From Aeromicrobium piscarium (GTDB taxonomy: Bacteria; Actinomycetota; Actinomycetes; Propionibacteriales; Nocardioidaceae), in contig NZ_VLNT01000008.1 in assembly GCF_007421815.1 (NCBI RefSeq), positions 46,954 through 110,953 of the forward strand: a stretch of 64,000 nt of DNA, in the 5' to 3' direction. The notes beneath the pieces are model-generated. The model was not told where the DNA came from and ran no database searches. It saw only the letters and a program-made list of their open reading frames with translations. Shown piece after piece: positions 34,693 to 43,349 of this stretch; position 1 is the stretch's first letter; each line of letters opens with the position of its first letter. A program made the position numbers and the translations under genes.

Positions 34693-35483
34693 CCTCCACC
34701 GCCGACACGGGACGGGCGCGAGCCTCCTTCGCCACCGATGCGCTGAGCCTGACCGGCCGCCACGTCCGGCTGATGTCGCGCCGCCCGTCGTCCATGATCT
34801 CGGCGCTCGTGCTCCCGCTGGTCTTCGCCGGTCTCTTCCTCGCCGTGCTGGGGCGACCGATGGAACGTACCGGGGTCGACTACGTCCAGTACCTGGTTCC
34901 GGCCGTCGTGATCCAGGCGATGTTCTTCACCGCGATCTCCGCATCGATCTGGGCCGCCGAGGACGCCTCCGGGGGCATGATCGACCGGCTGCGCTCCATG
35001 CCGATCTCGCGAATGTCCCCGGTGTTCGGCCTGCTGGGCGGCGAGCTCACCCGGGCCGTGGCGAGCATCGCCGTGCTAATCGGTGCCGGCTATCTCGTCG
35101 GCTTCCGGTTCGAGCACGGCCCGCTGTGGGCCGTCGTCTTCGCGCTGATCGCCCTGGGATGGGCGGCCGCCGGATGCCTGGCCTATCTCGTGCTCGGCTT
35201 CGCGATCGCCAAGGTCGAGACGGTCCAGGTCGTCGGCGGTCTCATCTACTACCCGCTGCTGCTCGTCTCGAACCTGTTCGTCCCGGCCCGGGCCTTCCCC
35301 GACTGGCTCAGGCCGATCGTCGAGAACCAGCCGTTCTCCCGCATCGCCGACGCCCTGCGCGCGGTCTCGACGGACACCACCGCGGACCCCGCCGGGACCA
35401 CGCTCCTGGCGGTCGGCTGGACCCTGGCGGTGATCGCCCTCTTCGCGGCCCTCGCTCCGCGGGCCTTCGGGAGGACCCCATGA
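34689..35483 (+). CDS. ABC-2 type permease, first subunit
   Basis: The 264-residue protein has six helices with the ABC-2 signature WAAEDASGGMIDRLRSMPIS, followed by an amphipathic coupling helix. It starts with ATG 34689 in an ATGA overlap with the ATPase and ends in another overlap with the next permease. DrrB-like permeases of this kind export drugs, lipids or siderophores. Because two permeases follow one ATPase, a heteromeric channel is likely. Confidence 0.9.
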   Translation: MTSTADTGRARASFATDALSLTGRHVRLMSRRPSSMISALVLPLVFAGLFLAVLGRPMERTGVDYVQYLVPAVVIQAMFFTAISASIWAAEDASGGMIDRLRSMPISRMSPVFGLLGGELTRAVASIAVLIGAGYLVGFRFEHGPLWAVVFALIALGWAAAGCLAYLVLGFAIAKVETVQVVGGLIYYPLLLVSNLFVPARAFPDWLRPIVENQPFSRIADALRAVSTDTTADPAGTTLLAVGWTLAVIALFAALAPRAFGRTP

Positions 35484-36268
35484 GCACCGCACCGGCGACA
35501 CCGCGCGCATCGGCCTGGGCCGACACCGCGATCCTGACCGGCCGAGGCCTGCTGCTGATGGCCCGATCTCCCGCGACGGTGACCATGACGGCCGCCTTCC
35601 CGGTGATCCTGCTCCTCCTGCTGTCGGTCTCCTTCGCCGAGATCGTCATGCCCGGCGGGAGCTATGCGGACTATGTGAACTACTCGGTGCCGTTGTTCGC
35701 GGCGATGGGCATCACCTTCGCGACCTTGTCGACCGCGAACGCCGTCCACGCCGATCGCATCGCGGGCTTCGACGACCGCCTGCGCACGCTGCCGCTGTCC
35801 CCGGTGGCTCCCCTCGCCGGGCGGATCATCGCCGACACGGCCCGCAATCTGGCGACCGTCGCGATCGTCACCGGCGTCGGGATGGCGCTGGGATTCCGCT
35901 TCGAGAACGGGCTCCTCGGCATCGTGGCGTACTTCGTCGTCCCACTCCTCTACGGATTCGGGCTGGCCTGGCTGATGGTCGCCGTTGCCCTGCACGCCGC
36001 CTCGGCCGAGTCGGCGAATGCCGCCCTCAACGCGCTGCTGCTCGTGCTGTCCTTCCTGTCCACGGGCTTCGTGCGGTTGGCAGACCTGCCGGGCTGGGCA
36101 CAGCCGATCGCGAGCGCCAACCCGATCTCGCATGTAGTGGACGCGATGCGTGCCTTCGCCCACGGTGGCAGCGCCGGCGACCACCTGCTCGCGGTGGCGG
36201 CGTGGGCGGTCGGGCTGACGGCCGTCTTCGGGACCCTCGCGGTCAGGAGGTACGCGCGACGTGGCTGA
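35480..36268 (+). CDS. ABC-2 type permease, second subunit
   Basis: The 262-residue permease has six helices with ADRIAGFDDRLRTLPLSPVA in the cytoplasmic loop, the same fold as the previous gene but diverged. ATG 35480 overlaps its stop. The two permeases and the ATPase make a complete heterodimeric exporter. The cargo is unknown. It ends nine bases before the small membrane protein gene. Confidence 0.9.
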   Translation: MSTAPATPRASAWADTAILTGRGLLLMARSPATVTMTAAFPVILLLLLSVSFAEIVMPGGSYADYVNYSVPLFAAMGITFATLSTANAVHADRIAGFDDRLRTLPLSPVAPLAGRIIADTARNLATVAIVTGVGMALGFRFENGLLGIVAYFVVPLLYGFGLAWLMVAVALHAASAESANAALNALLLVLSFLSTGFVRLADLPGWAQPIASANPISHVVDAMRAFAHGGSAGDHLLAVAAWAVGLTAVFGTLAVRRYARRG

Positions 36269-36277
36269 GGGGCGACG

Positions 36278-36778
36278 GTGAGCGACTGGTGGATCCACCT
36301 GCTGGGGGTCGGCGGGCTCTCCCTGCTGGTGCCGACAACCGTGCTGCTGGCATCCCTTCGATGGGGATGGACGGCATTCGCCGAGGACTATCCGGCCGAC
36401 GTGCGTGCCCGGCTGCCCGAGCCGAGCCGTGGTGAGGTACGTGCCGGCTGGGTGCTCGGACCGCTCTTCCTGGTGACGCTCCTGGCCGCCCTGCTGGTGA
36501 CCACGGCGACGTGGCCGCCGGCGAGCGAGCGCTTCGCCTCGGCCTGGCTGATGGCCTTCGGCGTCACCGCGCTGTTCTGCCTGATCGACATGGTCGTCGT
36601 CGACTGGCTCGTGATCTGTGCCTGGCGTCCGAGCTGGGTGGTGGTGCGCGGCACCGAGGATGCCGAGGGCTGGGGCGACTACGCCTTCCACCTGCGTGCC
36701 CAGCTCTCCGTCAAAGGTCTGGCGGTGTTGATCGTGCTGCCCCTGCTCTTCGCGACGATCGTGTACCTCCTGCCCTGA
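36278..36778 (+). CDS. Four-helix membrane protein of unknown function
   Basis: The 166-residue protein has four predicted helices and no recognised motif. It starts at GTG 36278, nine bases after the ABC operon, with GGGGCGACG before it. Its position suggests it is the last gene of the exporter operon and may be an accessory subunit. Codon use is like its neighbours. Function unknown. Confidence 0.7.
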   Translation: MSDWWIHLLGVGGLSLLVPTTVLLASLRWGWTAFAEDYPADVRARLPEPSRGEVRAGWVLGPLFLVTLLAALLVTTATWPPASERFASAWLMAFGVTALFCLIDMVVVDWLVICAWRPSWVVVRGTEDAEGWGDYAFHLRAQLSVKGLAVLIVLPLLFATIVYLLP

Positions 36779-36808
36779 GCCGTCCCTCCTGTCGGCCTCA
36801 GAACCCAG

Positions 36809-36864
36809 ATGTGGCCAGCTGTGGCCCTTCTTTCAGGCGTGAATCGGGCCACAACTGGCCATAT
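36809..36864. repeat. Inverted repeat, GTGGCC family
   Basis: ATGTGGCCAGCTGTGGCCC (36809-36827) faces GGGCCACAACTGGCCATAT (36846-36864); 16 of 19 positions pair. It is the first of two similar elements in the gap between the ABC-linked membrane gene and the PTS IIC gene, which are convergent. Confidence 0.75.
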
Positions 36865-36940
36865 GTCGACAGCAGGTCGCCAGGAGTCCACATGACGGGA
36901 CGATCTCGGCATCCGGATTCCTGGCACGAGACCCGCTGGT

Positions 36941-36991
36941 TATGGCCGGTTGTGGCCCGTTTCACCCGCCCCGACCGGGCCACAAGTGGCC
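36941..36991. repeat. Inverted repeat, GTGGCC family, second copy
   Basis: GGCCGGTTGTGGCCCG (36944-36959) faces CGGGCCACAAGTGGCC (36976-36991) with two mismatches. It resembles the element at 25507 (GGTTGCGGCCCGTTTCACC against GGTTGTGGCCCGTTTCACC). Two copies lie in one 237-base gap that holds no gene. Confidence 0.75.
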
Positions 36992-37015
36992 AAAACTCGG
37001 GCCGGAGGCCGAGGG

Positions 37016-38554
37016 CTACTCGGGTGGGGGCGGGGGCGCGGGGGCTCCTGCTGGTGGGGCGATCTTGGGGTACGCCCCCGCCGTGCCTGTCGCCCCGGCC
37101 GCCGTCTCCTCCTCGCCACCGGCCGGCCGCTCGCGGCCGGCGGCCGGGTCCCAGCCGGTCTCGACCAGCTTCTTCTGCATGAGGATCGCACCGCCGAGGA
37201 TCAGCAGGCCGATCACCGCGATGACGACGACACCACCGACCGAGCCGAGCTTGGCGCCGTAGCCGATCAGGATGCCGAACCAGCCGAAGTCCGTATCGCC
37301 GAAGGTCGTGTTCGCGGTACCGAAGGTGCCGAGCACCTGCAACAGCAGCGCGGGAAGGAAGGTGATGAGCAGGCCGTTGACGAAGCCGCCCGCCACGGCC
37401 CCGCGACGTCCGCCCGTCGCATTGCCGTACACGCCCGCGGCACCGCCGGTGAAGAAGTGCGGCACGAGGCCCGGCAGGATGAGCGCCAGCCCGAAGGCGG
37501 GGTTGAGCCAGACCGAGAGCACCGCCAGACCGAGCAGGCCGCCGACGAAGCTCGACAGGAAGCCGACGAGCACGGCGTTCTGCGCATAGGGGAAGACGAT
37601 CGGCGCATCGAGCGCGGGGATCGCGCCGGGCACCACCTTGGCGGCGATGCCCTGGAAAGCCGGTACCAGCTCACCGAGGATCGTGCGGACGCCGAACAGG
37701 ATGACCGCCACCGCCACGCCGAACTGCAGCCCCTGCGTAACGCCGAGCATCAGGAAATTGCCGATATCGCTCGCCCCGCCGAAGGCATCGAAGGCCTCTT
37801 CCTGGCCGACGCGCGCCAGGGCGAGGAGCGAGACGACGACGTACATGAGCACCATCGACAGCGCGGTCGCGACCATCGAGTCGCGCAGGAAGCGCAGCGA
37901 CTCGGGGAGCTTCATGTCCTCGGTGGACTTGCTGCTCTTGCCGACGAGCCGTCCCGTCGCCCCCGCCGCGATGTAGCCGGCGGTGCCGAAGTGACCGATC
38001 GCGATGCTGTCGTCGCCGGTGATGCGTCGGGTCCACGGATGCGCGAAAGCCGGCAACGACACCATCAGGATGCCGAGCAGGGCGCCTCCGAGGATCACCA
38101 CGAGCGGTCCGGTGTAGTCGGCCGATGCCAGCACGATGGTGATGAGCGTGGCCATGAAGAGGATGTGATGGCCGGTCAGGAAGACATAGCTGAGCGGCGT
38201 GAACCGTGCCAGCAGGAGACTCACCGCGAAGCCGAGGATCATCAGCCAGGCCACCTGCGCCCCGTATTCGGCCTGGGCGATGCCGGCGATGGCCTCATTG
38301 GTGGGGATGACGCCCTGCGCACCCGCGGCGCTCTGAATGAGCGCGCCGAGCGGATCGAGGGACGCCACCACGAGCGTGGCGCCGGCGCCGATCAGCAGGA
38401 AGCCGAGCGTCGCCTTCATCGCCCCGCCGACCACCTGACCGGTGGACTTGCGCAACGCGACGAGGCCGACGGCGGTGATGATGCCGATGAGGAATGCGGG
38501 AACGCTGAGGATCTCGTTGACGAGGAACTCCGCTATGGCGACCAGCCAGTCCAT
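37016..38554 (-). CDS. PTS ascorbate-type EIIC (UlaA/SgaT family)
   Basis: The 512-residue protein has about eleven helices and UlaA-type motifs: FLIGIITAVGLVALRKSTGQ, PLSYVFLTGHHILFMATL, and HPWTRRITGDDSIAIGHFG. It is the membrane channel that imports and phosphorylates a sugar of the L-ascorbate class; the exact substrate is unknown. The tail is long and ends in AGAPAPPPPPE, rich in proline. ATG 38554 has AGGAGA upstream. The paired IIAB gene starts 13 bases away. Confidence 0.88.
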   Translation of the reverse strand: MDWLVAIAEFLVNEILSVPAFLIGIITAVGLVALRKSTGQVVGGAMKATLGFLLIGAGATLVVASLDPLGALIQSAAGAQGVIPTNEAIAGIAQAEYGAQVAWLMILGFAVSLLLARFTPLSYVFLTGHHILFMATLITIVLASADYTGPLVVILGGALLGILMVSLPAFAHPWTRRITGDDSIAIGHFGTAGYIAAGATGRLVGKSSKSTEDMKLPESLRFLRDSMVATALSMVLMYVVVSLLALARVGQEEAFDAFGGASDIGNFLMLGVTQGLQFGVAVAVILFGVRTILGELVPAFQGIAAKVVPGAIPALDAPIVFPYAQNAVLVGFLSSFVGGLLGLAVLSVWLNPAFGLALILPGLVPHFFTGGAAGVYGNATGGRRGAVAGGFVNGLLITFLPALLLQVLGTFGTANTTFGDTDFGWFGILIGYGAKLGSVGGVVVIAVIGLLILGGAILMQKKLVETGWDPAAGRERPAGGEEETAAGATGTAGAYPKIAPPAGAPAPPPPPE

Positions 38555-38567
38555 GGGTCTCTCCTGA

Positions 38568-39347
38568 TCAGACGTCGTACAGCTCGCGCATCGCCGCGTC
38601 GAGCTCGGTGGTGCTGGTGAAGTTGTCGATGACCTTGACCGGGATGCCGACATCGCCGAGGGTCCGGGCGATCTCCCCGGAGGTGAGGATGAGGTCGGCG
38701 TCCTTGGCCTTGCCGCGCGCCGAGATCGTGTCAGTGGCCTCGACCGTCAGGTACGGCGACCAGCCCCAGCGGTCCAAGACCTGCTCGAGGGTGTTCTTGA
38801 GGAACAGGCTCGTACCGAGGCCGTTGCCGCAGACCGTCAGGATGAGATTGCGCGACGATGCCGCGTCCGAGTGCTCGGCGTGGGCCGGCGCCTCCTCGGT
38901 GTCGCCGGCGATCGCCGCCTTCACCTCGGCGGGCGTGGCCGCGGCATCGAGGGCGGCCTTGGTGGACGGATCGCCGATGACCTTGGCGAGCTGCGCCATC
39001 GCCTGGGTGTGGGCATCCTCGTCCTTGGCGGCGAGCGCCACGACGAGGGTGACGGGATCGTTGCTGGGATGGCCGAACTCGACGGGCTCGGCGAGCCGCA
39101 CCCACGACAGGCCCGTACGGTGCACCGCCTCGGACGGACGCGCGTGGGCGAAGGCGAAGCCCGGAGCGATGAGGATGTACGGTCCGTTCTCCGTGACATT
39201 GTCGATCATCGACTGCGTATAGGGAGCATCGGCGACGCCCGTGTGTTCCAGCAGTCGTCCGGCGGCCGTGACGGCCTCCTGCCAGTCGGCGGCGCGGACG
39301 TCGAGGCCGATGGCCTCGTCACTCAGCAGTTCGACGAGAGCGGACAT
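38568..39347 (-). CDS. PTS IIA-IIB fusion, ascorbate type
   Basis: The 259-residue protein is a IIA domain (about residues 1-150, with the phosphorylated His in LIAPGFAFAHARPSEAV) joined by an Ala/Glu-rich linker to a IIB domain (about 165-259). The latter has the cysteine loop LTVCGNGLGTSLFLKN. It passes phosphate from HPr to the sugar through IIC encoded next. The fused IIAB differs from the separate IIA, IIB and IIC genes of the second PTS at 52-55 kb. ATG 39347 was chosen as the homologous start. Confidence 0.9.
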   Translation of the reverse strand: MSALVELLSDEAIGLDVRAADWQEAVTAAGRLLEHTGVADAPYTQSMIDNVTENGPYILIAPGFAFAHARPSEAVHRTGLSWVRLAEPVEFGHPSNDPVTLVVALAAKDEDAHTQAMAQLAKVIGDPSTKAALDAAATPAEVKAAIAGDTEEAPAHAEHSDAASSRNLILTVCGNGLGTSLFLKNTLEQVLDRWGWSPYLTVEATDTISARGKAKDADLILTSGEIARTLGDVGIPVKVIDNFTSTTELDAAMRELYDV

Positions 39348-39410
39348 GCTCCGACGGTACCCCGCCACGAACCGGAGCGTCTCGGCGCGAGAGCCGGAAT
39401 CGGCTCGGTC

Positions 39411-40082
<672 letters not shown>

Positions 40083-40116
40083 CTACTCGACCGCCGAGAG
40101 GGTGCGAGAAGATCGG

Positions 40117-41181
40117 TCATCGGACGGACTCCTGACAGGAACACGAGACCAGCCAGTCGGTGCGCACATGACGCAGCGGATGGAACAGGTCGTGGGCGGG
40201 GGTGACGGCCGACAGCGCATCGGCGGCCAGGATGACGGTGGCACTCGTCCAGGTGGTGCGCTCGACGGGCCAGCGCACGCCATCGGAGTAGACCAGGCCC
40301 GTCCAGTAGGAGCCGTCGTCATCGCGCAGATGCTGCATCTCGCTGAAGACCCGCAGAGCGGCATCGCGCCGGCCCATCGCCTCCAGCGCGAGCACCAGCT
40401 CGCACGACTCGCCGCCGGTCACCCAGGGATTGACGGTGACGCAACGGGCACCGAGGCCCGGCACCACGAACTCGTCCCATCGCTCGTCGATCCGCTCCTG
40501 GGCGGCCTCGTGCATGAGCGAGCCGCCGAGCACCGGGTAGTACCAGTCCATCGAGTGCCGGGGCTTGGGGGTGAACCAGTCGGGGTGGACCCGCAGCGCG
40601 TGGTCGATGCGAGCGACCGCGAGCTCCCAGTCCGGGCGCTGATGACCCCATACGCGCGCGAGGTCGAGGGCGCACCGCAGGCTGAAGGCGATCGAGGCGT
40701 TGCCCGTCACCAGGGCTTGGTCGGACAGATCGCCGTCCTCACCGCGCGACCAGGCCACGAGGCCCGACGGCAGGCGCATCGACAGGACGCACTCCATCGC
40801 CCGGTCGATCACGGCCCAGAACCGCTCCAGGTCGCCGGTCGGATCCATCGCCCAGAGATGCCTGACCCCCGCCGCGATATAGGCGCAGAAGTTGGCATCG
40901 GTGGCGGCGTCCTCGATAGTGTCGTCGACATACCGCGTCGCCCACGAGCCATCGGGACGCTGGGCGCCCGCCAGCCAGTCGAAGGCCGCGACGGCCTCAC
41001 GGCGACGTCCCGCCGCGGACAGCCCCATCGCCGCCTGGACGTGATCCCACGGATCGCTGTGGCCCCCGGGGTACCAGGCGATCTGGCCCGAGGGGTGTTG
41101 CGCCTCGATGATCGTGCCCGCCGTCTGCCCGACCTGCTCGGCCGACAGCACGCCGGGGACGTGCGGCAGCGGCATCGTCAC
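40117..41181 (-). CDS. Prenyltransferase/terpene-cyclase-like protein
   Basis: The 354-residue protein has tandem QxxDGSW-like repeats, GAQRPDGSWATRYVDD and WYPGGHSDPWDHVQAAMGLS, the alpha-alpha barrel repeat typical of squalene cyclase and protein prenyltransferase folds. No DxDD or other catalytic Asp cluster is certain. GTG 41181 overlaps the methyltransferase stop (GTGA); ATG 41175 is a second choice. It lies in a glycosyltransferase cluster, so it may act on a lipid-linked sugar, but the function is not established. Confidence 0.65.
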   Translation of the reverse strand: MTMPLPHVPGVLSAEQVGQTAGTIIEAQHPSGQIAWYPGGHSDPWDHVQAAMGLSAAGRRREAVAAFDWLAGAQRPDGSWATRYVDDTIEDAATDANFCAYIAAGVRHLWAMDPTGDLERFWAVIDRAMECVLSMRLPSGLVAWSRGEDGDLSDQALVTGNASIAFSLRCALDLARVWGHQRPDWELAVARIDHALRVHPDWFTPKPRHSMDWYYPVLGGSLMHEAAQERIDERWDEFVVPGLGARCVTVNPWVTGGESCELVLALEAMGRRDAALRVFSEMQHLRDDDGSYWTGLVYSDGVRWPVERTTWTSATVILAADALSAVTPAHDLFHPLRHVRTDWLVSCSCQESVR

Positions 41182-41891
41182 AGCGGCTTGGTGAAGTAGA
41201 GGGCGACGCTCTTGCCGATGAGCGGGTTCAGCACCTTCTCCGCGATCCGAGTGGCGGCCGGAGCCTTCATCATGTCCCACACCAGCAGCTGGTGGTAACC
41301 GCGCACGAGGGGGTGCTGATCGCGCTGAACCCCGACGGCGCACTTGATCCACCAGAACGGCGAGTGCAGCGCGTGCGCGTGGTGCTGGTGAGTGAAGACG
41401 AGACCCGCAGCCTCGAGCTTGGCACGCAGCTCGTCGGCCTTGTAGATCCGGATGTGGCCGCCCTCGTTGGCGTGATACTCGTCCGACAGCGCCCAGCAGA
41501 CCCGCTCGGGCAGCCACCGCGGGACGGTGACCGCGAGCGTGCCGCCGGGGGCGAGGATGCGGACGAGCTCGCTGATCGCCTGGACGTCCTCCGGGACATG
41601 CTCGAGGATCTCCGAGGCGAGGACGGTGTCGAACGAGGCATCGTCGTACGGCAGGTCCAGGATGGAGGCCACGACGGTCTCGCCGGTGCCGCCCGCGGGG
41701 ACCTCGCCCTCGGCGGCCATAGCCTCGAACATGTCCTGCACGCCCTTGAGCTCGACCTCGTCGAGGTCGAGGGCCGTGACCCGCGCACCCCGGCGCAGCG
41801 CCTCGAAGGAGTGCCGACCGGCACCGGCGCCCGCATCGATGAAACGGGTGCCGCGCCCGACGCGCAGGCGATCGAAGTCAACGGTCAGCAT
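41178..41891 (-). CDS. Class I SAM-dependent methyltransferase
   Basis: The 237-residue enzyme has FIDAGAGAGRHSFEAL (motif I), LDLDEVEL, ILDLPYDDASFDTVLASEIL (motif for post-I) and PGGTLAVTVPRW. The last hydrophobic part may contact membrane substrate. Its start overlaps the glycosyltransferase gene by 14 bases. It could methylate a glycolipid or its sugar. Confidence 0.88.
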   Translation of the reverse strand: MLTVDFDRLRVGRGTRFIDAGAGAGRHSFEALRRGARVTALDLDEVELKGVQDMFEAMAAEGEVPAGGTGETVVASILDLPYDDASFDTVLASEILEHVPEDVQAISELVRILAPGGTLAVTVPRWLPERVCWALSDEYHANEGGHIRIYKADELRAKLEAAGLVFTHQHHAHALHSPFWWIKCAVGVQRDQHPLVRGYHQLLVWDMMKAPAATRIAEKVLNPLIGKSVALYFTKPL

Positions 41892-43134
41892 CGGTCTCCA
41901 CCTCTGTATCGGACAGTCTCTCGACCCGCGCGATCTCGCGCTCGTAGGCCTCTACGGTGGCACGAGCCACCGACACCCAGCTGAAACGCTCCACAGCCCG
42001 CTCGCGCCCGGCGCGCGAGTAGTGCGCGCGACGCTCGGGAGAGTCGAACAGGGCACCGATCTGCTCGACGAGCGCCTCGACATCGCCGGGCTCGACGAGC
42101 ACGCCGGCGTCGCCGACCACCTCGGGCAGCGCGCCAGCTCGGCTGGCGACCACCGGAGTGCCGCAGGACATCGCCTCGACCGTCGGCAGGGAGAACCCCT
42201 CGTACAACGACGGCACCGCCATGACCTCGGCTGAGGCCATGAGCTCGGCGAGCTGCTCGTCGGAGATGCCGCTGTGTATGGTCACGGCGTGCTCGATCCC
42301 CAACTCACGCAGCCGCGCGACGGTGGAGCGCTCGACCGGGGAGACCAGATGCAGGGTCACGTGCTCGTGCTCGGTGCGCAGCTTGGCGATCGCGTCGAGC
42401 AGGTGCGGCACGCCCTTCAGCGGCTTGTCCGCGCTCGCGACCGCGACGACACGGCCGGGGATGCGGGCTCCGCGCGGCGCGAAGAGATCGGTGTCGACGC
42501 CCAGCGGGATGACCGTCATGCGATCCGGGTCGATGCCGAAGTCGTGGGCGGTGTCCGCGGCGGAGATACTCGAGACGCCGAGGATCGACGGCAGGCGGCG
42601 GGCCACACGCGCCTGCATCCGCACGAAGCGGTACCAGCGACGGGTCGTGATCTGCTTGCGCAGGGGCGCGGCCGCGATGTCCAGTCGTCGATCCTTGCTG
42701 ATGGGGTGATGGATCGTGGTGACCAGCGGGACCCCGCGGCGCACCAGCGACAGCAGCCCGTAGCCGAGGCTCTGGTTGTCGTGGACGATGTCGAAGTCGG
42801 CGGCACGGGGGCCGAAGAGGCGGCGGATCCGCAGGCTGAACGTCAGGGGCTCGGGGAAGGCCGCGGTGATCATCTGCGCGTATTCGAGCCCGTCGATCCA
42901 GTCGCGGAACTCCCGGGGGTGGGGTGTGCGGAAGGGGTCGTCCTCGCGGTAGAGGTCGAGGCTCGGCACCTTCTCGAGCCGGACCCGCGGATCGAGCTGT
43001 TCGGGATAGGGCTGCCCGGAGAAGACCGTGACCTCGTGGCCGAGCTCGGCGAGCCCCCAGCTGAGGTGGCGGACGTAGACGCCCTGGCCGCCGCTGTGGG
43101 TCTTGGTGCGGTAGGACAGCAGAGCGATCCGCAT
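41878..43134 (-). CDS. GT4-family glycosyltransferase
   Basis: The 418-residue enzyme has a GT-B fold. The N-terminal YRTKTHSGGQGVYVRHLSWG is the acceptor-binding loop and the donor site is EGFSLPTVEAMSCGTPVVAS (E-x7-E). It transfers a sugar from a nucleotide donor with retention. ATG 43134 has GGAGGGA upstream. It is the first gene of the cluster: glycosyltransferase, methyltransferase, prenyltransferase-like protein. Two palindromes lie upstream. Confidence 0.9.
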   Translation of the reverse strand: MRIALLSYRTKTHSGGQGVYVRHLSWGLAELGHEVTVFSGQPYPEQLDPRVRLEKVPSLDLYREDDPFRTPHPREFRDWIDGLEYAQMITAAFPEPLTFSLRIRRLFGPRAADFDIVHDNQSLGYGLLSLVRRGVPLVTTIHHPISKDRRLDIAAAPLRKQITTRRWYRFVRMQARVARRLPSILGVSSISAADTAHDFGIDPDRMTVIPLGVDTDLFAPRGARIPGRVVAVASADKPLKGVPHLLDAIAKLRTEHEHVTLHLVSPVERSTVARLRELGIEHAVTIHSGISDEQLAELMASAEVMAVPSLYEGFSLPTVEAMSCGTPVVASRAGALPEVVGDAGVLVEPGDVEALVEQIGALFDSPERRAHYSRAGRERAVERFSWVSVARATVEAYEREIARVERLSDTEVETDADR

Positions 43135-43157
43135 GTGGTCCCTCCTCACACCTCGCG

Positions 43158-43195
43158 TACCGAACGGTAACCCATAGTGACAGGTCCACTGTCAC
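43158..43195. promoter_or_regulatory. Two palindromic operators before the glycosyltransferase
   Basis: TACCG-AA-CGGTA at 43158-43169 and GTGACA-N7-TGTCAC at 43177-43195 are perfect palindromes 7 bases apart, about 25-60 bases upstream of the start codon. Either may bind a TetR- or GntR-type regulator, which is not encoded nearby. Confidence 0.55.
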
Positions 43196-43221
43196 GGTCG
43201 AGCCGCACCTCCCCGGCCGGG

Positions 43222-43335
43222 GCGGTGCGTGAGCGTCCATCGGCGGCGTGGGACGGTGGATCAGCGTCCATCCATAGAGGAGCGATGGACGCCTACTCAC
43301 CGGGCCGCCCTCACGAATGGACGCCTACTCACCGC
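43222..43335. repeat. Four-unit inverted repeat, GCGGTGAGTAGGCGTCC sub-family
   Basis: Forward units at 43222-43240 (GCGGTGCGTGAGCGTCCAT) and 43253-43273 face inverted units at 43284-43302 and 43316-43335 (GCGGTGAGTAGGCGTCCATT). The 3'-most unit is very close to the copy at 3979. The cluster follows the reductase fusion gene on the minus strand and precedes the glycosyltransferase promoter. Confidence 0.8.
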
Positions 43336-43349
43336 CCCAATCGGCGGGA

